Shown: positions 1-9,931 of the stretch, piece after piece
Position numbering within the stretch: the first letter of the stretch is position 1
How the letters are laid out: each line of letters begins with the position of its first letter
DNA from: Alphaproteobacteria bacterium
GTDB lineage: Bacteria > Pseudomonadota > Alphaproteobacteria > Sphingomonadales > Sphingomonadaceae
Direction of reading: 5' to 3'
Length of the DNA stretch: 55,668 nucleotides
Assembly (NCBI GenBank): GCA_030431875.1
Contig: JAUIIG010000015.1
Span: 1-55,668, forward strand
Made by a program: the position numbers and the translations under genes
Notes under the pieces: model-generated
The model's input: only the letters and a program-made list of their open reading frames with translations
Told to the model about the DNA's origin: nothing
Database searches by the model: none

Positions 1-1
1 C

Positions 2-3000
2 CCGACGACGGCTAGAGCGGCCGCAGCTTCGTGCGAGACCCGCCGGCGCTCTCCAGCCCATGCGCGAGACCCCGCCCTGGTAGCCATAACCGCGCAGGAA
101 ATCGGTTTCGGTGGCGGACAGCGGTTCTCCACCGTTACGCCGGACGGCTCCACCTTCTCCAGCGCACCGCCGCAGGCCTTTGGTTTCCTCGGCGGCAGTG
201 CAGCCATAAGTCTTTCCGGTTTGGTCAATTCGTCCAGTGACATGACCCTGGTTGGCGCTGACGTTACGGTCGACGGGACCTTGATTACCTTTGGCACGAG
301 GTTCGAAGCCGTCGCGGTTGGTGACGGAGCCGAGACGATCTCGCTTTCAAACCCGGCTCCAGTCAGCGGCAACGGACAGATCAGCTTTCTTCCCGGCGCT
401 GGCTTCGGAGGAAGCGATGTTCTCCTGACGGCAGAGAATATCCTGCTCGACAACGCCAGTCTCAATATCATCGGTGCCGAAGGCATCCGCTTGAACGGCG
501 GCCGTATTTTGATCGACAATGGATCGCAGATAGCAATCCGTGACCTGCAGATTGCCACTGATGGCATTCAAATCACTGCGGACAGCCTGGAGATCGATAA
601 TTTCAGCCTCCTGGCCACATCATCGAACAGCACGACGACGCAAGATGCGGGCAGCATTACCATCGATGTCGGCGATTTGTTGATCACAAGCAGCGAGATC
701 GAAACCCGGACATCGGGGCTCGGCCTCGCTGGGGACATTTCAATAATCGCAGACAATGCGACCTTTACAAACAGCACGCCAGAGAACCTCGACAACAGGT
801 CTGAAATCGGGAGTATCGCGTCAACTGGGGGGAGCAGTTCCGGTAACATCACAATCGACGTGACCGAGCGCCTGATCGTAGATTCCAGCCTGATCTCGAA
901 CACCACGTTCGGATCTGGTGACGGCGGTGTCATTTCGATCCGCGCGCAAGATTTGGATATGATAAACGCTGGGTCGATCTTTGCCGGCACAGACTTCGGG
1001 ACAGGAAACAGCGGTTCGATCATCATTGATGTCGACAATCTTGTTTTTGGCCCGCGCACATCTGACAACACCACTCCATCAATTGCAGCGGCCACATTCG
1101 GATCGGGTGATGCTGGCACGATCACGATCACCGCCAACAACCTGGCGATGGGTACTGACGGGCAGATTTCCACATCCACCCTGCATGAGGCCACCGGCAA
1201 TGCCGGTGCAATCCAGATAACTGCAGACGTGATGACAATGGAAGGCGGCGGAATCGTATCGGCTGCACGTGCTGGCCAATCCGCGAACCCGGGCGATGCC
1301 GGAACGGTATCGATCAACGTCGGTACGTTCGAGATGGACGGCGGTTCGATCGACTCAAATACACTAAATTCCGGCAATGCTGGCGATGTGATCGTCGTGG
1401 CGGACAATCTTTCGATGTCTGGCTTATCGCGCATCAGCGCGGCGACTGTCAGTGATGGCGACGCGGGTACGGTGAACGTTTCTGCCGAAAACATGTTGCT
1501 TGTGGACGGCTCCGCACAGATTACCGCCAACACCTCTGGGACAGGAAATGCGGGCTCCGTCAACGTCAGCGCCCCCGCCATCGCAATGTACGGCGACAGC
1601 CGCATTGCCTCGACCACCGGGGGATCAGGCAATGGCGGCACGATCAACGTCCAGACCGACAATCTCTTCATGACTGGCGCAGCGAGAATCGATTCCACTG
1701 CGCGGGTGAGCGGATCGGGCAATGCCGGCGCGGTCAATGTTGTCGTCGATGGCGACCTGACGATGACGCAGTTCGCAGAGATTTCCTCGAACACTGAAGG
1801 AGTAGGAAACGGCGGCAGCGTGTCAGTCTCGGCCCGAGACGTCGTCATGCGAGATATCGCTCGCCTTTCGTCTTCCACTTTCGGTAACGGGAATGCCGGC
1901 AGCCTGACGCTGACCGCGCGCAATCTCGATATTGGCGACAACGCCGACATCGTATCTGAGGCCGCCCAGATCAATCAGATATATGGCACTGGTAACGCCG
2001 GCTCCGTGACGGTCGACATCGACGAGACGATCTTGATGAGCGGGATTGGCCTGATCGGTGCCAGCACGTTTACCGCCGGCGATGCCGGAGCCATTACGGT
2101 CACGGCCGGACAATCGATCACCATGATCGACCAGGCAGTGATCGAATCCAAGACCGCAGATACCTTTCCCGAACTGCCGCGCACGAACGGAAATTCAGGC
2201 AGCATCCAAATCGCGACGGCGCTGCTGGACATGACAGATGCTGCAGCGATTTCGGCGCGCGCTGAAGGCGAAGGCGCGGCGGGCAACGTCGCCGTGGTTG
2301 TCGACGAGCTGGCGATGGACCGCTTCAGCCGGATCAATGCCTCCACGTTCGGCGAAGGCGATGCAGGGTCTGTGAGGGTCAACGTCGCAGGCGCGCTAAC
2401 TCTGACCGACCAGGCCTCGATTGATGCAATTACCTTTGGCTCCGGCAATGCCGGATCAGTCATTGTTGACGCTGACACAGTCTCGCTCGCCGTTGGTGCG
2501 GTGCCCTCTGACTTCAGCCGCATTTCCTCGAATTCCGAAGGCAGCGGCGATGCCGGGTCGGTCGCGGTCAGCGCGCGGCTGCTGACAGTCGACGATGGCG
2601 TGATCAATTCGATCACCACCGGCACCGGCGACGCGGGCACGGTGACGATCAATGCCGTAGATTTCAGCATGAGCCAGGGCTTCGTTTCCTCAACGACGCA
2701 AGGCGACGGCAATGCCGGACTGGTCGAGGTCTTCGCGGACACCGTCACCATTACCGGGGGCGCCATCAACTCGACTTCGCAAGGCTCCGGAGATGCTGGC
2801 GAAGTCAATGTCGAGACCGGCCAGCTGACCATGACGGGAGGCTTCATCTCCTCCTCGGTGCTGTTTGGCAGCTCGGGACAGGGCGGCAACGTCTTCGTCA
2901 TGGCCGATACCGCCGACCTCTCGGGCACGGCGGTGATCAATTCCGAAGCCATCGCAGGCTCGGCAGGCGATGCCGGCAACGTGCGGATCACCGTCGAAGA

Positions 3001-5839
3001 GCAGTTGGCGATGGCCGATGACGCCCGCATTTCTGCCTCCACGCAAGCGGCAGGTGCCGCCGGTTTCGTCGATGTGGTGGCAAGCGACCTGGTGATGACC
3101 GGGGGCAGCATCCAGAGTTCCACGACCACTGCCGCAAATGCAGGCAACGTGGCCGTCAACGTGACCAATGCCATCCTCAGCGGCGATGCCCGGATAAGTT
3201 CCAACGCCCTCACCGGATCGACCGGGCTGGCTGGCAAAGTGCTGATCAACGCCAGTGGCTTCCTTGATGTTCATGACGATGCCGGGATCATTGCGGGCAC
3301 GCGGGGCGCGGGAAATGCCGGGCTGGTGTCGGTCCAGGTCGGCGAACTGTTTATGGATGGCGGCGCGATCGCCTCCTCCACCGAAGCTGCCGGCGCCGCA
3401 GGCGACGTGCTGATCAGTGGCAACCAGGTTGCGATCACCGGCGATGCCAAGGTCAACTCGGGTGCCTTGCAGGGATCGACCGGCGACGCCGGGTTTGTCC
3501 AGATTACCACGCCATTCCTGCTGGTTGCCGAAGATGCAGTCGTTTCCGCTTCCACGGCCGGACCGGGAGCCGCCGGTGCAGTGCTGGTAACGGCCGGCGA
3601 ATTGGTACTGGACCACGGGGAAATCGCCTCTTTCACACGCGGAACGGGCGATGCGGGGACCGTCATCATCGACGCCGGCAACGCGCTGTTGAACAACGGT
3701 GCGACGATCAACTCGCTGGCTGACGGACCGGATACGGGCGAGGCGGGCGACGTATTCATCAAGGTGACGGAACAGCTGGTTGTTGCCAACGGTAGCACCG
3801 TGGCTGCATCGACCCTGGGCACGGGCCACGCCGGAGAGGTCAATGTTGCTGCCGGAAGCCTGATCATCGACGGCGGCCTGATCAGCTCTTCGACCATCGC
3901 CTCCGGAGATGCCGGAGACGTCGATATCGACGCCGACGAACTGGTACTGCTGCCCGGAAGCTCCATCTCTTCACGGTCCGAAGCCGGGGCCAGCGGCGAT
4001 GCCGGTGACGTTGTTGTAACCGTCGCGAACACCCTGCGCCTCGAAATCAGCAGCGACATTTCCGCCTCTTCCATCGGCAGCGGCAATGCCGGGCTGGTGG
4101 AAGTCCACGCGGGCGTGCTCGACATTGTCGGTGGTGCGATCAATTCGTTCACTTCGGGCAGCGGCAACGCCGGACTGGTCGGCGTCTTCGTCGGTGAACT
4201 CATCATGTCGGGCGGGCGGATCGATTCCGCATCGGATTCGCCGCTGGCCGACGCTGGCAACGCGGGATCGGTGTTCATTGACGCCCGCAGTGCGTCGCTC
4301 AGCGGCAATGCCCAGATCGACTCCCGCGCCTCGACCGGCAACGCGGGTGACGTGACGCTGCAGGTGTTCGGACGCCTCGACATCGCCGACGGGGCGCAGG
4401 TGTCGGCGGCCACCACCGGTTCGGGGCAAGCCGGGCTGGTGCAGGTGTCGGCTGACGAGCTGGTCATGACCGGCGGCCAGATCAATTCCTTCACCAACGG
4501 CAGCGGCAATGCCGGCCTGGTCGACGTGATCGCGCGGGTGATCGACATGTCGGGAGGCCGGATCGACTCCTCGTCCGATAGCGATGCACCCGATGCGGGC
4601 GATGCCGGGGGCGTGCTGGTTCGGGGTAACGAGGTGCGCCTGAGTGGCAATGCCCTGATCGATTCGCGCGGCATCACCGGCAATGCGGGTGACGTGCAGG
4701 TCGAGGTCCTTGGCGATCTGTCCATGGCCGACGAAGCGCAGATTTCCGCCGCCACCGATGGTTCGGGTGATGCCGGTTCGGTGTTCGTCATGGCGGACCT
4801 GCTCACGATGACCGGGGGCGAGATCAATTCGATCACCACCGGTTCCGGAGACGCCGGACTGGTTGCCGTGGAAGTGGACGAGCTGGTGATGACCGGCGGG
4901 CGGATCACCTCCGCCGCGCAGAACCCGCCGCCCGTGGGCAACCTGTCTGCCTCGATCGATCCCCTCGCCATGACCCCGCCGCCTCCGTCCGGCGACGCCG
5001 GGGACGTGTTCCTGCGCGCGGGCAGCGCCCTGCTGGACGGACCGGCCTCCATCGACTCCACCAGCGAAGGCAGTACGGCCGGCATCGTGGAGGTGTTGGT
5101 TGACACCGACCTGCTGCTGTTCAACGGCGCACAGATTTCCACCACGGCCTTTGGCGCGGGCAATGCCGGTGACATCACGATTGCGGCGGATAACCTGGTG
5201 CTCGACAATTTCAGCCAGATTTCCAGCACCGCTGCGCGTGATTTCTCGGCCGGGACAATCGAGATCGCCGCCCGCGAAATCCGTATCCTCAACGGCAGCG
5301 AGATCTCCACCAATTCGGAAAACGGCCCGGCCGGGGACATCGGGCTGTTCCTGCCACAAGACGGCTTCCTGTACCTGGCGGGCCGAGAGCCGGGCGTGAT
5401 CACCACCAGTTCGGGTGCGAACACGGGCGGACAGATCATCATCTCCGACCCGTTCCTGATCCTGTCCGAAGGCGGCACCATCCTGGCGCTGGGCCAGCAG
5501 GGCGGCGCCAATGTGCAGATCCAGTCGGCCTTCTTCATCCGCTCCAGCGACCGCCTCAACCTCGTTTCGGTGGATGGCTCGCTGCTGATCGAAAGCAATG
5601 TGGGTGAACAGATCACCGGCACCGAAGTGGCGGACATTCCCTTCCTCGATGCTTCGGGCATCCTCAGCGGCCAGTGCACCGGCGTGCGGCAAGGCGGCGA
5701 GGTGAGCCAGTTCTCCAGCCGGGTGACCGGGCCATACGCACCGCCGGACGCCCGCGAGGACGCAGAAGACGAAATGGACAGCAGCTCGCCCGACCTAATT
5801 GCCCACGTCGAACAGGGGGCGCTCGCTCCATGCGGCTGA
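2..5839 (+). CDS. Two-partner secretion exoprotein (filamentous haemagglutinin-like beta-helix), 5' end missing
   Basis: This frame is open from base 2, so the gene starts before the window and its secretion signal and most of its TPS domain are not visible. The segment around 95-330 (GGGQRFSTVTPDG, PQAFGFLG, then a DMTLVGADVTVDG-like stretch) is typical of the end of a TPS domain in large exoproteins. From about 600 to 5300 the protein is one long run of roughly fifty imperfect repeats of about 28 residues with the core G-[ND]-A-G-x-V-x-V and GGxIxS, expected to fold as a right-handed beta-helix. The C-terminus has two cysteines (GQCTG and the final APCG). The product should be secreted by the transporter encoded by the next gene, which overlaps it by 10 bp. 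Adhesion is the usual role in the family; here that is inference. The first 80 bases read as unusually Arg-rich, so a frameshift near the window edge is possible. Confidence 0.88.
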   Translation, partial: PTTARAAAASCETRRRSPAHARDPALVAITAQEIGFGGGQRFSTVTPDGSTFSSAPPQAFGFLGGSAAISLSGLVNSSSDMTLVGADVTVDGTLITFGTRFEAVAVGDGAETISLSNPAPVSGNGQISFLPGAGFGGSDVLLTAENILLDNASLNIIGAEGIRLNGGRILIDNGSQIAIRDLQIATDGIQITADSLEIDNFSLLATSSNSTTTQDAGSITIDVGDLLITSSEIETRTSGLGLAGDISIIADNATFTNSTPENLDNRSEIGSIASTGGSSSGNITIDVTERLIVDSSLISNTTFGSGDGGVISIRAQDLDMINAGSIFAGTDFGTGNSGSIIIDVDNLVFGPRTSDNTTPSIAAATFGSGDAGTITITANNLAMGTDGQISTSTLHEATGNAGAIQITADVMTMEGGGIVSAARAGQSANPGDAGTVSINVGTFEMDGGSIDSNTLNSGNAGDVIVVADNLSMSGLSRISAATVSDGDAGTVNVSAENMLLVDGSAQITANTSGTGNAGSVNVSAPAIAMYGDSRIASTTGGSGNGGTINVQTDNLFMTGAARIDSTARVSGSGNAGAVNVVVDGDLTMTQFAEISSNTEGVGNGGSVSVSARDVVMRDIARLSSSTFGNGNAGSLTLTARNLDIGDNADIVSEAAQINQIYGTGNAGSVTVDIDETILMSGIGLIGASTFTAGDAGAITVTAGQSITMIDQAVIESKTADTFPELPRTNGNSGSIQIATALLDMTDAAAISARAEGEGAAGNVAVVVDELAMDRFSRINASTFGEGDAGSVRVNVAGALTLTDQASIDAITFGSGNAGSVIVDADTVSLAVGAVPSDFSRISSNSEGSGDAGSVAVSARLLTVDDGVINSITTGTGDAGTVTINAVDFSMSQGFVSSTTQGDGNAGLVEVFADTVTITGGAINSTSQGSGDAGEVNVETGQLTMTGGFISSSVLFGSSGQGGNVFVMADTADLSGTAVINSEAIAGSAGDAGNVRITVEEQLAMADDARISASTQAAGAAGFVDVVASDLVMTGGSIQSSTTTAANAGNVAVNVTNAILSGDARISSNALTGSTGLAGKVLINASGFLDVHDDAGIIAGTRGAGNAGLVSVQVGELFMDGGAIASSTEAAGAAGDVLISGNQVAITGDAKVNSGALQGSTGDAGFVQITTPFLLVAEDAVVSASTAGPGAAGAVLVTAGELVLDHGEIASFTRGTGDAGTVIIDAGNALLNNGATINSLADGPDTGEAGDVFIKVTEQLVVANGSTVAASTLGTGHAGEVNVAAGSLIIDGGLISSSTIASGDAGDVDIDADELVLLPGSSISSRSEAGASGDAGDVVVTVANTLRLEISSDISASSIGSGNAGLVEVHAGVLDIVGGAINSFTSGSGNAGLVGVFVGELIMSGGRIDSASDSPLADAGNAGSVFIDARSASLSGNAQIDSRASTGNAGDVTLQVFGRLDIADGAQVSAATTGSGQAGLVQVSADELVMTGGQINSFTNGSGNAGLVDVIARVIDMSGGRIDSSSDSDAPDAGDAGGVLVRGNEVRLSGNALIDSRGITGNAGDVQVEVLGDLSMADEAQISAATDGSGDAGSVFVMADLLTMTGGEINSITTGSGDAGLVAVEVDELVMTGGRITSAAQNPPPVGNLSASIDPLAMTPPPPSGDAGDVFLRAGSALLDGPASIDSTSEGSTAGIVEVLVDTDLLLFNGAQISTTAFGAGNAGDITIAADNLVLDNFSQISSTAARDFSAGTIEIAAREIRILNGSEISTNSENGPAGDIGLFLPQDGFLYLAGREPGVITTSSGANTGGQIIISDPFLILSEGGTILALGQQGGANVQIQSAFFIRSSDRLNLVSVDGSLLIESNVGEQITGTEVADIPFLDASGILSGQCTGVRQGGEVSQFSSRVTGPYAPPDAREDAEDEMDSSSPDLIAHVEQGALAPCG
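900..5300 (+). repeat. About fifty degenerate ~84-bp (28-residue) coding repeats
   Basis: The coding sequence consists of degenerate repeats spaced about 80-95 bp apart. Each encodes a Gly-[Asn/Asp]-Ala-Gly turn followed by alternating hydrophobic residues and then a GGxIxS or xARISS turn. The repeats are conserved in protein pattern rather than in exact DNA, as expected for stacked beta-helix coils. The repeat biases base use and leaves long open frames on the opposite strand, which are not genes. Confidence 0.85.
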
Positions 5840-7689
5840 TTACCACGGCGACAATCGCACTGGCTTGCGGCTGGACCGCTGCCGCGCAGGCACAGACTCT
5901 CGGCCAGACCGGCCCCGCTGCCGAACGCACCGGCCCGCAGGCGCAGACGACGACGCCGGAGTTCCAGGAACCGGCCGAATTCCCTGACCTCACCCCGCAG
6001 GAGGCGCCGCCGATCCCGCGCCTGTCCGGCACGGCGAGCATCGCCGATATTGCCGTCGCGGTAGATGGCGAAACCGCAGGCGTGGCCCGCTCCGATTTCA
6101 ATGGGCTTGCCGCCTCCGGACTGACGGTTCGCGCCGCACCCGGCACCGCGCTCGACGCGTCATGGGTCGAAGAGCAGTTCCGCGCCAACGGCATGATCGG
6201 CAGCGAGGTCGGGCTGGACCAGCTCGCGGCCATGGTCCAGCTGATCAACCGCGCCTTTGTCGCCAACGGCTACATCAATTCCGGCTTGCTGGTCGAAGGC
6301 CCACCCCCGACGACGCCCGGCACCTTGCAGACGCGGCTGGTACAAGGTCGTCTCGTGGGCGAGAACGACGGCATCGTGCTGGCCTGGGGCGATGAAGGCA
6401 ATCGCGGCCTGTCCGAAGCCTTCGTCACCGCGCGCATGCCCTCTGCCCGCAAGGTGCCGCTCGACGTGATCGCCATCGAGCGCGATTTCCGCCTGCTGGC
6501 GGAGAACCCGGCCATCGGCTCGGTCTCGGCAGACCTGCAACCGGGCGACGTGGCAGGCGAAGCGCGTCTGGCCATGGTGGTGCGCCCGGCCGAGCAGTTC
6601 GACCTTTACATGGGCTACGCCAACAACCGCTCGCCCTCGATCGGGGCGGAACGGTTCGCACTGGGCGGTTCGATCCGCAGCATGCTGATCGGCGGAGACC
6701 AGTTCAGCTTCGAGGGCGGCCTGACCTCGGGCGAGCCCGACGCCAATTTCGGTTACTCGCTGCCAGTCAGCGCAAATACGACGCTGTTCGCACGCGGCGG
6801 GTTCAATGAAGCGGCCGTGATCGACCCCGAATTGCGTCCGCTGGATATTTCGGCATCGGACTGGAACGTCGAAGGCGGCTTCACCCACCGGCTGTTCGCC
6901 CGCCCGCTGACGCCAAGCCGCAGCGGCGTGGGCTGGCAATCGGCTCGCTCGCTGACGCTGGGTGCCAGTGTAGCACACCGCGTTTCCAAGACCCGCCTGC
7001 TGGGCCGCCCCTTCTCCTTCAGCCCCGGTGCCGTCAATGGCCGCGCCGAATATACCGCCGCCCGCCTCACCGCCGACTTCGTGGAGCGCGGGATCGAGAC
7101 CGTCTTCGTCGTTTCGCTGACGGCGACGCAGGGGCTGGATGGATCGCGCGGCGACATTCCCGGCCTCGTCACGCCTGACCGCGATTTCCGCTCCATCCGC
7201 GGACAGGTCAGCTATGCCCGTCTGCTGACCGACAGCGGCACCGAACTGCGCCTGCGGCTGTCCGGACAATATGCCGACGGCATCCTCTATTCGGGCGAGC
7301 GTTTTGCCGCGGGCGGCAGCCAGACGGTGCGCGGCTATCGCGAGACGCTGGTGCTATCGGACAGCGGCGTGATCGGCTCGGTCGAACTGGCCCAACCGTT
7401 CTCGCTGTCAGGCCGCGCCGGGAGCACGCGCGATTTCGACTGGGGCGCATTCACCATTTCCGGCTTCATCGATGCTGCCAAGCTCGAAAACCGCGAGATT
7501 GCCGACCCCGTGTCGGACGAGTTGTGGAGCATCGGCGCCGGCCTGCAATGGCGTCCCTCGCCGGCGGTGCAGGCTTCGATCGCCTATGCCCATGCGCTGG
7601 AAGATGCGGTGGTCCCGGGCCTGCGCGACATGCAGGATCGCGGCTTTCACTTCGCTATCACCGTGCGACCGCTGGAATTTTTCCGCTAG
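5830..7689 (+). CDS. TpsB outer-membrane transporter (ShlB/FhaC/HecB family)
   Basis: This 619-residue protein should be the Omp85-superfamily pore that secretes the upstream exoprotein. The start chosen is the ATG that overlaps the exoprotein stop by 10 bp, because it gives a clear signal peptide (MRLITTATIALACGWTAAAQAQ-type, Ala-rich end). A proline-rich linker follows, then a region of about residues 60-210 that fits POTRA domains (TVRAAPGT, NRAFVANGYINSGLL), then a C-terminal barrel with the family signature GGSQTVRGY near residue 500. The barrel ends in an aromatic-rich strand. Exoprotein-then-transporter order and translational overlap are usual for two-partner secretion. A longer in-frame start at 5674 exists but would precede the signal peptide with Arg-rich sequence and is rejected. 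Confidence 0.9.
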   Translation: MRLITTATIALACGWTAAAQAQTLGQTGPAAERTGPQAQTTTPEFQEPAEFPDLTPQEAPPIPRLSGTASIADIAVAVDGETAGVARSDFNGLAASGLTVRAAPGTALDASWVEEQFRANGMIGSEVGLDQLAAMVQLINRAFVANGYINSGLLVEGPPPTTPGTLQTRLVQGRLVGENDGIVLAWGDEGNRGLSEAFVTARMPSARKVPLDVIAIERDFRLLAENPAIGSVSADLQPGDVAGEARLAMVVRPAEQFDLYMGYANNRSPSIGAERFALGGSIRSMLIGGDQFSFEGGLTSGEPDANFGYSLPVSANTTLFARGGFNEAAVIDPELRPLDISASDWNVEGGFTHRLFARPLTPSRSGVGWQSARSLTLGASVAHRVSKTRLLGRPFSFSPGAVNGRAEYTAARLTADFVERGIETVFVVSLTATQGLDGSRGDIPGLVTPDRDFRSIRGQVSYARLLTDSGTELRLRLSGQYADGILYSGERFAAGGSQTVRGYRETLVLSDSGVIGSVELAQPFSLSGRAGSTRDFDWGAFTISGFIDAAKLENREIADPVSDELWSIGAGLQWRPSPAVQASIAYAHALEDAVVPGLRDMQDRGFHFAITVRPLEFFR

Positions 7690-7788
7690 GAAACATCGCC
7701 TTCCCTTCACCGACAAGCTTGCACGATCCTGTTGCCTGTGCCTAATGCCCTGCCGGTTGATCCACCGTGCGCGTGCAGGAGAGACGTT

Positions 7789-8091
7789 TTGGAAATTCCG
7801 CTCGAAAAAATGCACAAGCACGTGAACGGTGCCACGCGGCTGCTGAAATCGATGGCGAACGAATCCCGGTTGATGATCCTGTGCCAGCTGGCGCAGGAGG
7901 AATTGTCTGTTACCGATCTTGGCAAGCGGCTGCCGCTGTCGCAATCGGCACTTTCACAGCACCTTGGCATCCTGCGCCGCGAGGGACTGGTGAAGACCCG
8001 CCGCGAAGCCCAGTACATCTGGTATTCGCTCGACAGTGACGACGTTGTCGCCCTGATCCAGACGCTGTGCGAGCTGTTCGAAGAAAAGTAG
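7789..8091 (+). CDS. ArsR-family repressor of the SqrR/BigR persulfide-sensing type
   Basis: A 100-residue winged-helix protein. I chose a TTG start at 7789 because AGGAGAG lies five bases upstream (7777-7783); ATG 7810 is the alternative. The helix-turn-helix is around residues 40-65 (SVTDLGKRLPLSQSALSQHLGILRREGLV pattern). Two cysteines, Cys32 in LMILCQL and Cys94 in QTLCELF, sit where SqrR and BigR have the pair that forms a tetrasulfide bridge with sulfane sulfur and releases DNA. The convergent minus-strand operon encodes persulfide dioxygenase, SQR, sulfurtransferase and YeeE/YedE, exactly the set such repressors control. Family-level function is well supported; direct control of this operon is inferred. 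Confidence 0.85.
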   Translation: MEIPLEKMHKHVNGATRLLKSMANESRLMILCQLAQEELSVTDLGKRLPLSQSALSQHLGILRREGLVKTRREAQYIWYSLDSDDVVALIQTLCELFEEK

Positions 8092-8113
8092 CGGCCGGAA
8101 AAGTAATGTCGGC

Positions 8114-9931
8114 CTAGTCGCCTTCTCGCTCGCTTGCGGACGAAGGTGATCCTCCGGTCACGATATCCGGCGACGAAAGCAACCCGCCCTGTTCGGCGTG
8201 AGGTGCCAGCTTGGCAAAAGCTTCGTGCTGCGAGAGGAAGACCTCACCGCTCAGTTCGCCCAACAGGTGCGATTTCGCCAGCCGGTCCATCACCGGGCCC
8301 TTTACCTCGGACAGGTGCAGGCGCACCCCGGCATCGGCGAGGCGACGGTTGAGCGCCTCGATCACTTCCAGCCCCGACGCGTCGATGGTGTTGACCGCCG
8401 AGCACAGCAGCACGAGGTCGCGAACGTCGGGACAGCGGGCAATCTCCTGCAGCACGAAACCTTCCAGCCAGCGCGAATTGAGGTAGGTCAGCGATTCATC
8501 GACGCGGATGGTCAGCAGGCCGGGATCAACGAGCACCTTGTGGCGACGCACGTTGCGGAAATGCTGGGTGCCCGGCACCAGTCCGACCACGGCAGCGTGG
8601 GGGCGGGAGGCGTGCCAGACGAACAGCGCAAGGCTGGCGGCGACGCCCACGACAACGCCGGTCTCCACGCCCTGCACCAAGGTCACGATGATGGTCAGCA
8701 TGATGGCGATGAAATCGCGCTTGGAATAGTGCCACAGCTCGACCGGCTTCTGCAGGTCCACCAGCGAGAGCACGGCGACGATGATCGTTGCCGAAAGCGT
8801 GGCCAGCGGCAGGTAGAACAGGAAGGGCGTGAGGAAGATCGATGCGAGCGCGATACCGACTGCGGTGAAGGCACCGGCGGCAGGCGTCTGCGCCCCGGCG
8901 TCATAGTTCACCACCGAGCGGGAGAAGCCGCCCGTCACCGGGAAAGCGCCTGACAGCGAGGAGGCGATATTGGATGCGCCGAGCGCCACCAGTTCCTGGT
9001 CCGGGTCGATCCGCTGGCGGCGCTTGGCGGCCAGGGTCTGCCCGACCGAAACCGATTCCACGAAACCGATCACCGAAATGAACAGCGCGCCGACGGCCAG
9101 CTGTCCCCAAAGCGCAGGATCGAAGGCAGGCAGGGCGACGCCGGGCAATCCGATGGGGATTTCGCCTACCGTCTTCACCCCCTCGCCCATCAGGCCGAAC
9201 ACGGCCACGGCCAGCGTGGTGAAGACGATGGCCAGCACCGGTCCGGCCTTGGCGACAAAATCGGCAGCCGTCGGTTTCAGCCCCATGCGCAGCAGCAGCG
9301 GCTTGAAGCCCTTGCGCACCCAGACGAGGAAGACGAGCGCGAACAGGCCCACTCCCAGAGTGTACGGATTGGTGTCGCGCAGGTTCTCCGCCAGCGTCAG
9401 GACGATCTCCCACAGCGTCTCGCCGTGGGCCTGGATACCGAGCAGGTGCTTGAGCTGGCTGGCGGCGATAATCACGCCGCTGGCAGTGATGAAGCCGCTC
9501 ACCACCGGGTGCGACAGGAGGTTGGCGAGGAAGCCCAGCCGGAACAGTCCCATGGCCAGCAGCATCAGGCCGGACAGCATGGCGAGCACGATGGTCGCTC
9601 CGAGGTATTCGGGCGAACCGCCCACGGCCACCTTGCTGGCGGCGGCTGCCGTCATCAACGAGACCACCGCCACGGGACCGACCGACAGTGCGCGGCTGGT
9701 GCCGAACAGGGTGTAGGCCACCAGCGGCAGCAAAGAGGCATAGAGCCCCACTACCGGCGGCAGTCCCGCGAGCAGCGCATAGGCAAGGCTCTGCGGGATG
9801 AGCATGACCGTAACGATGGCGGCGGCCACCAGGTCGCTGGAGAAAGTGGCCCCGTTGTAGCTGCGCCCCCAATCGAGGATCGGCAGGTAGCGCGCCAGCC
9901 GCGACAAGGTAGGGGACGCCGCCTTGCCCAT
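8114..9931 (-). CDS. SulP family anion transporter with C-terminal STAS domain
   Basis: A 605-residue inner-membrane protein. The N-terminal two thirds holds about a dozen hydrophobic segments with SulP landmarks (LPPVVGLYASLLPLVAYTLFG, SRALSVGPVAVVSLM, PVTGGFSRSVVN). The last roughly 130 residues form a STAS domain (VLLCSAVNTIDASGLEVIEALNRRL). The start ATG at 9931 shares one base with the stop of the SQR gene (TGATG), so they are translationally coupled. A start 33 bases further upstream is less likely. As last gene of a sulfide oxidation operon it may move sulfate, sulfite or thiosulfate, but substrate and direction cannot be read from sequence. Confidence 0.9.
   Translation of the reverse strand: MGKAASPTLSRLARYLPILDWGRSYNGATFSSDLVAAAIVTVMLIPQSLAYALLAGLPPVVGLYASLLPLVAYTLFGTSRALSVGPVAVVSLMTAAAASKVAVGGSPEYLGATIVLAMLSGLMLLAMGLFRLGFLANLLSHPVVSGFITASGVIIAASQLKHLLGIQAHGETLWEIVLTLAENLRDTNPYTLGVGLFALVFLVWVRKGFKPLLLRMGLKPTAADFVAKAGPVLAIVFTTLAVAVFGLMGEGVKTVGEIPIGLPGVALPAFDPALWGQLAVGALFISVIGFVESVSVGQTLAAKRRQRIDPDQELVALGASNIASSLSGAFPVTGGFSRSVVNYDAGAQTPAAGAFTAVGIALASIFLTPFLFYLPLATLSATIIVAVLSLVDLQKPVELWHYSKRDFIAIMLTIIVTLVQGVETGVVVGVAASLALFVWHASRPHAAVVGLVPGTQHFRNVRRHKVLVDPGLLTIRVDESLTYLNSRWLEGFVLQEIARCPDVRDLVLLCSAVNTIDASGLEVIEALNRRLADAGVRLHLSEVKGPVMDRLAKSHLLGELSGEVFLSQHEAFAKLAPHAEQGGLLSSPDIVTGGSPSSASEREGD

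Noticed and set aside
900-5300. Regular repeats considered as a CRISPR array
   Set aside because: The units are degenerate, contiguous, translate into a continuous protein pattern and lack unique spacers or cas genes.
568-5692. Long minus-strand open frames opposite the exoprotein (up to 802 codons)
   Set aside because: They mirror the repeat's codon bias, show low-complexity Ser/Pro/Ala or His/Gly/Arg runs and no domain; the plus-strand repeat explains them.
5674-5829. Longer N-terminus for the TpsB transporter
   Set aside because: It precedes a complete signal peptide and is Arg-rich, out-of-frame reading of the exoprotein end.
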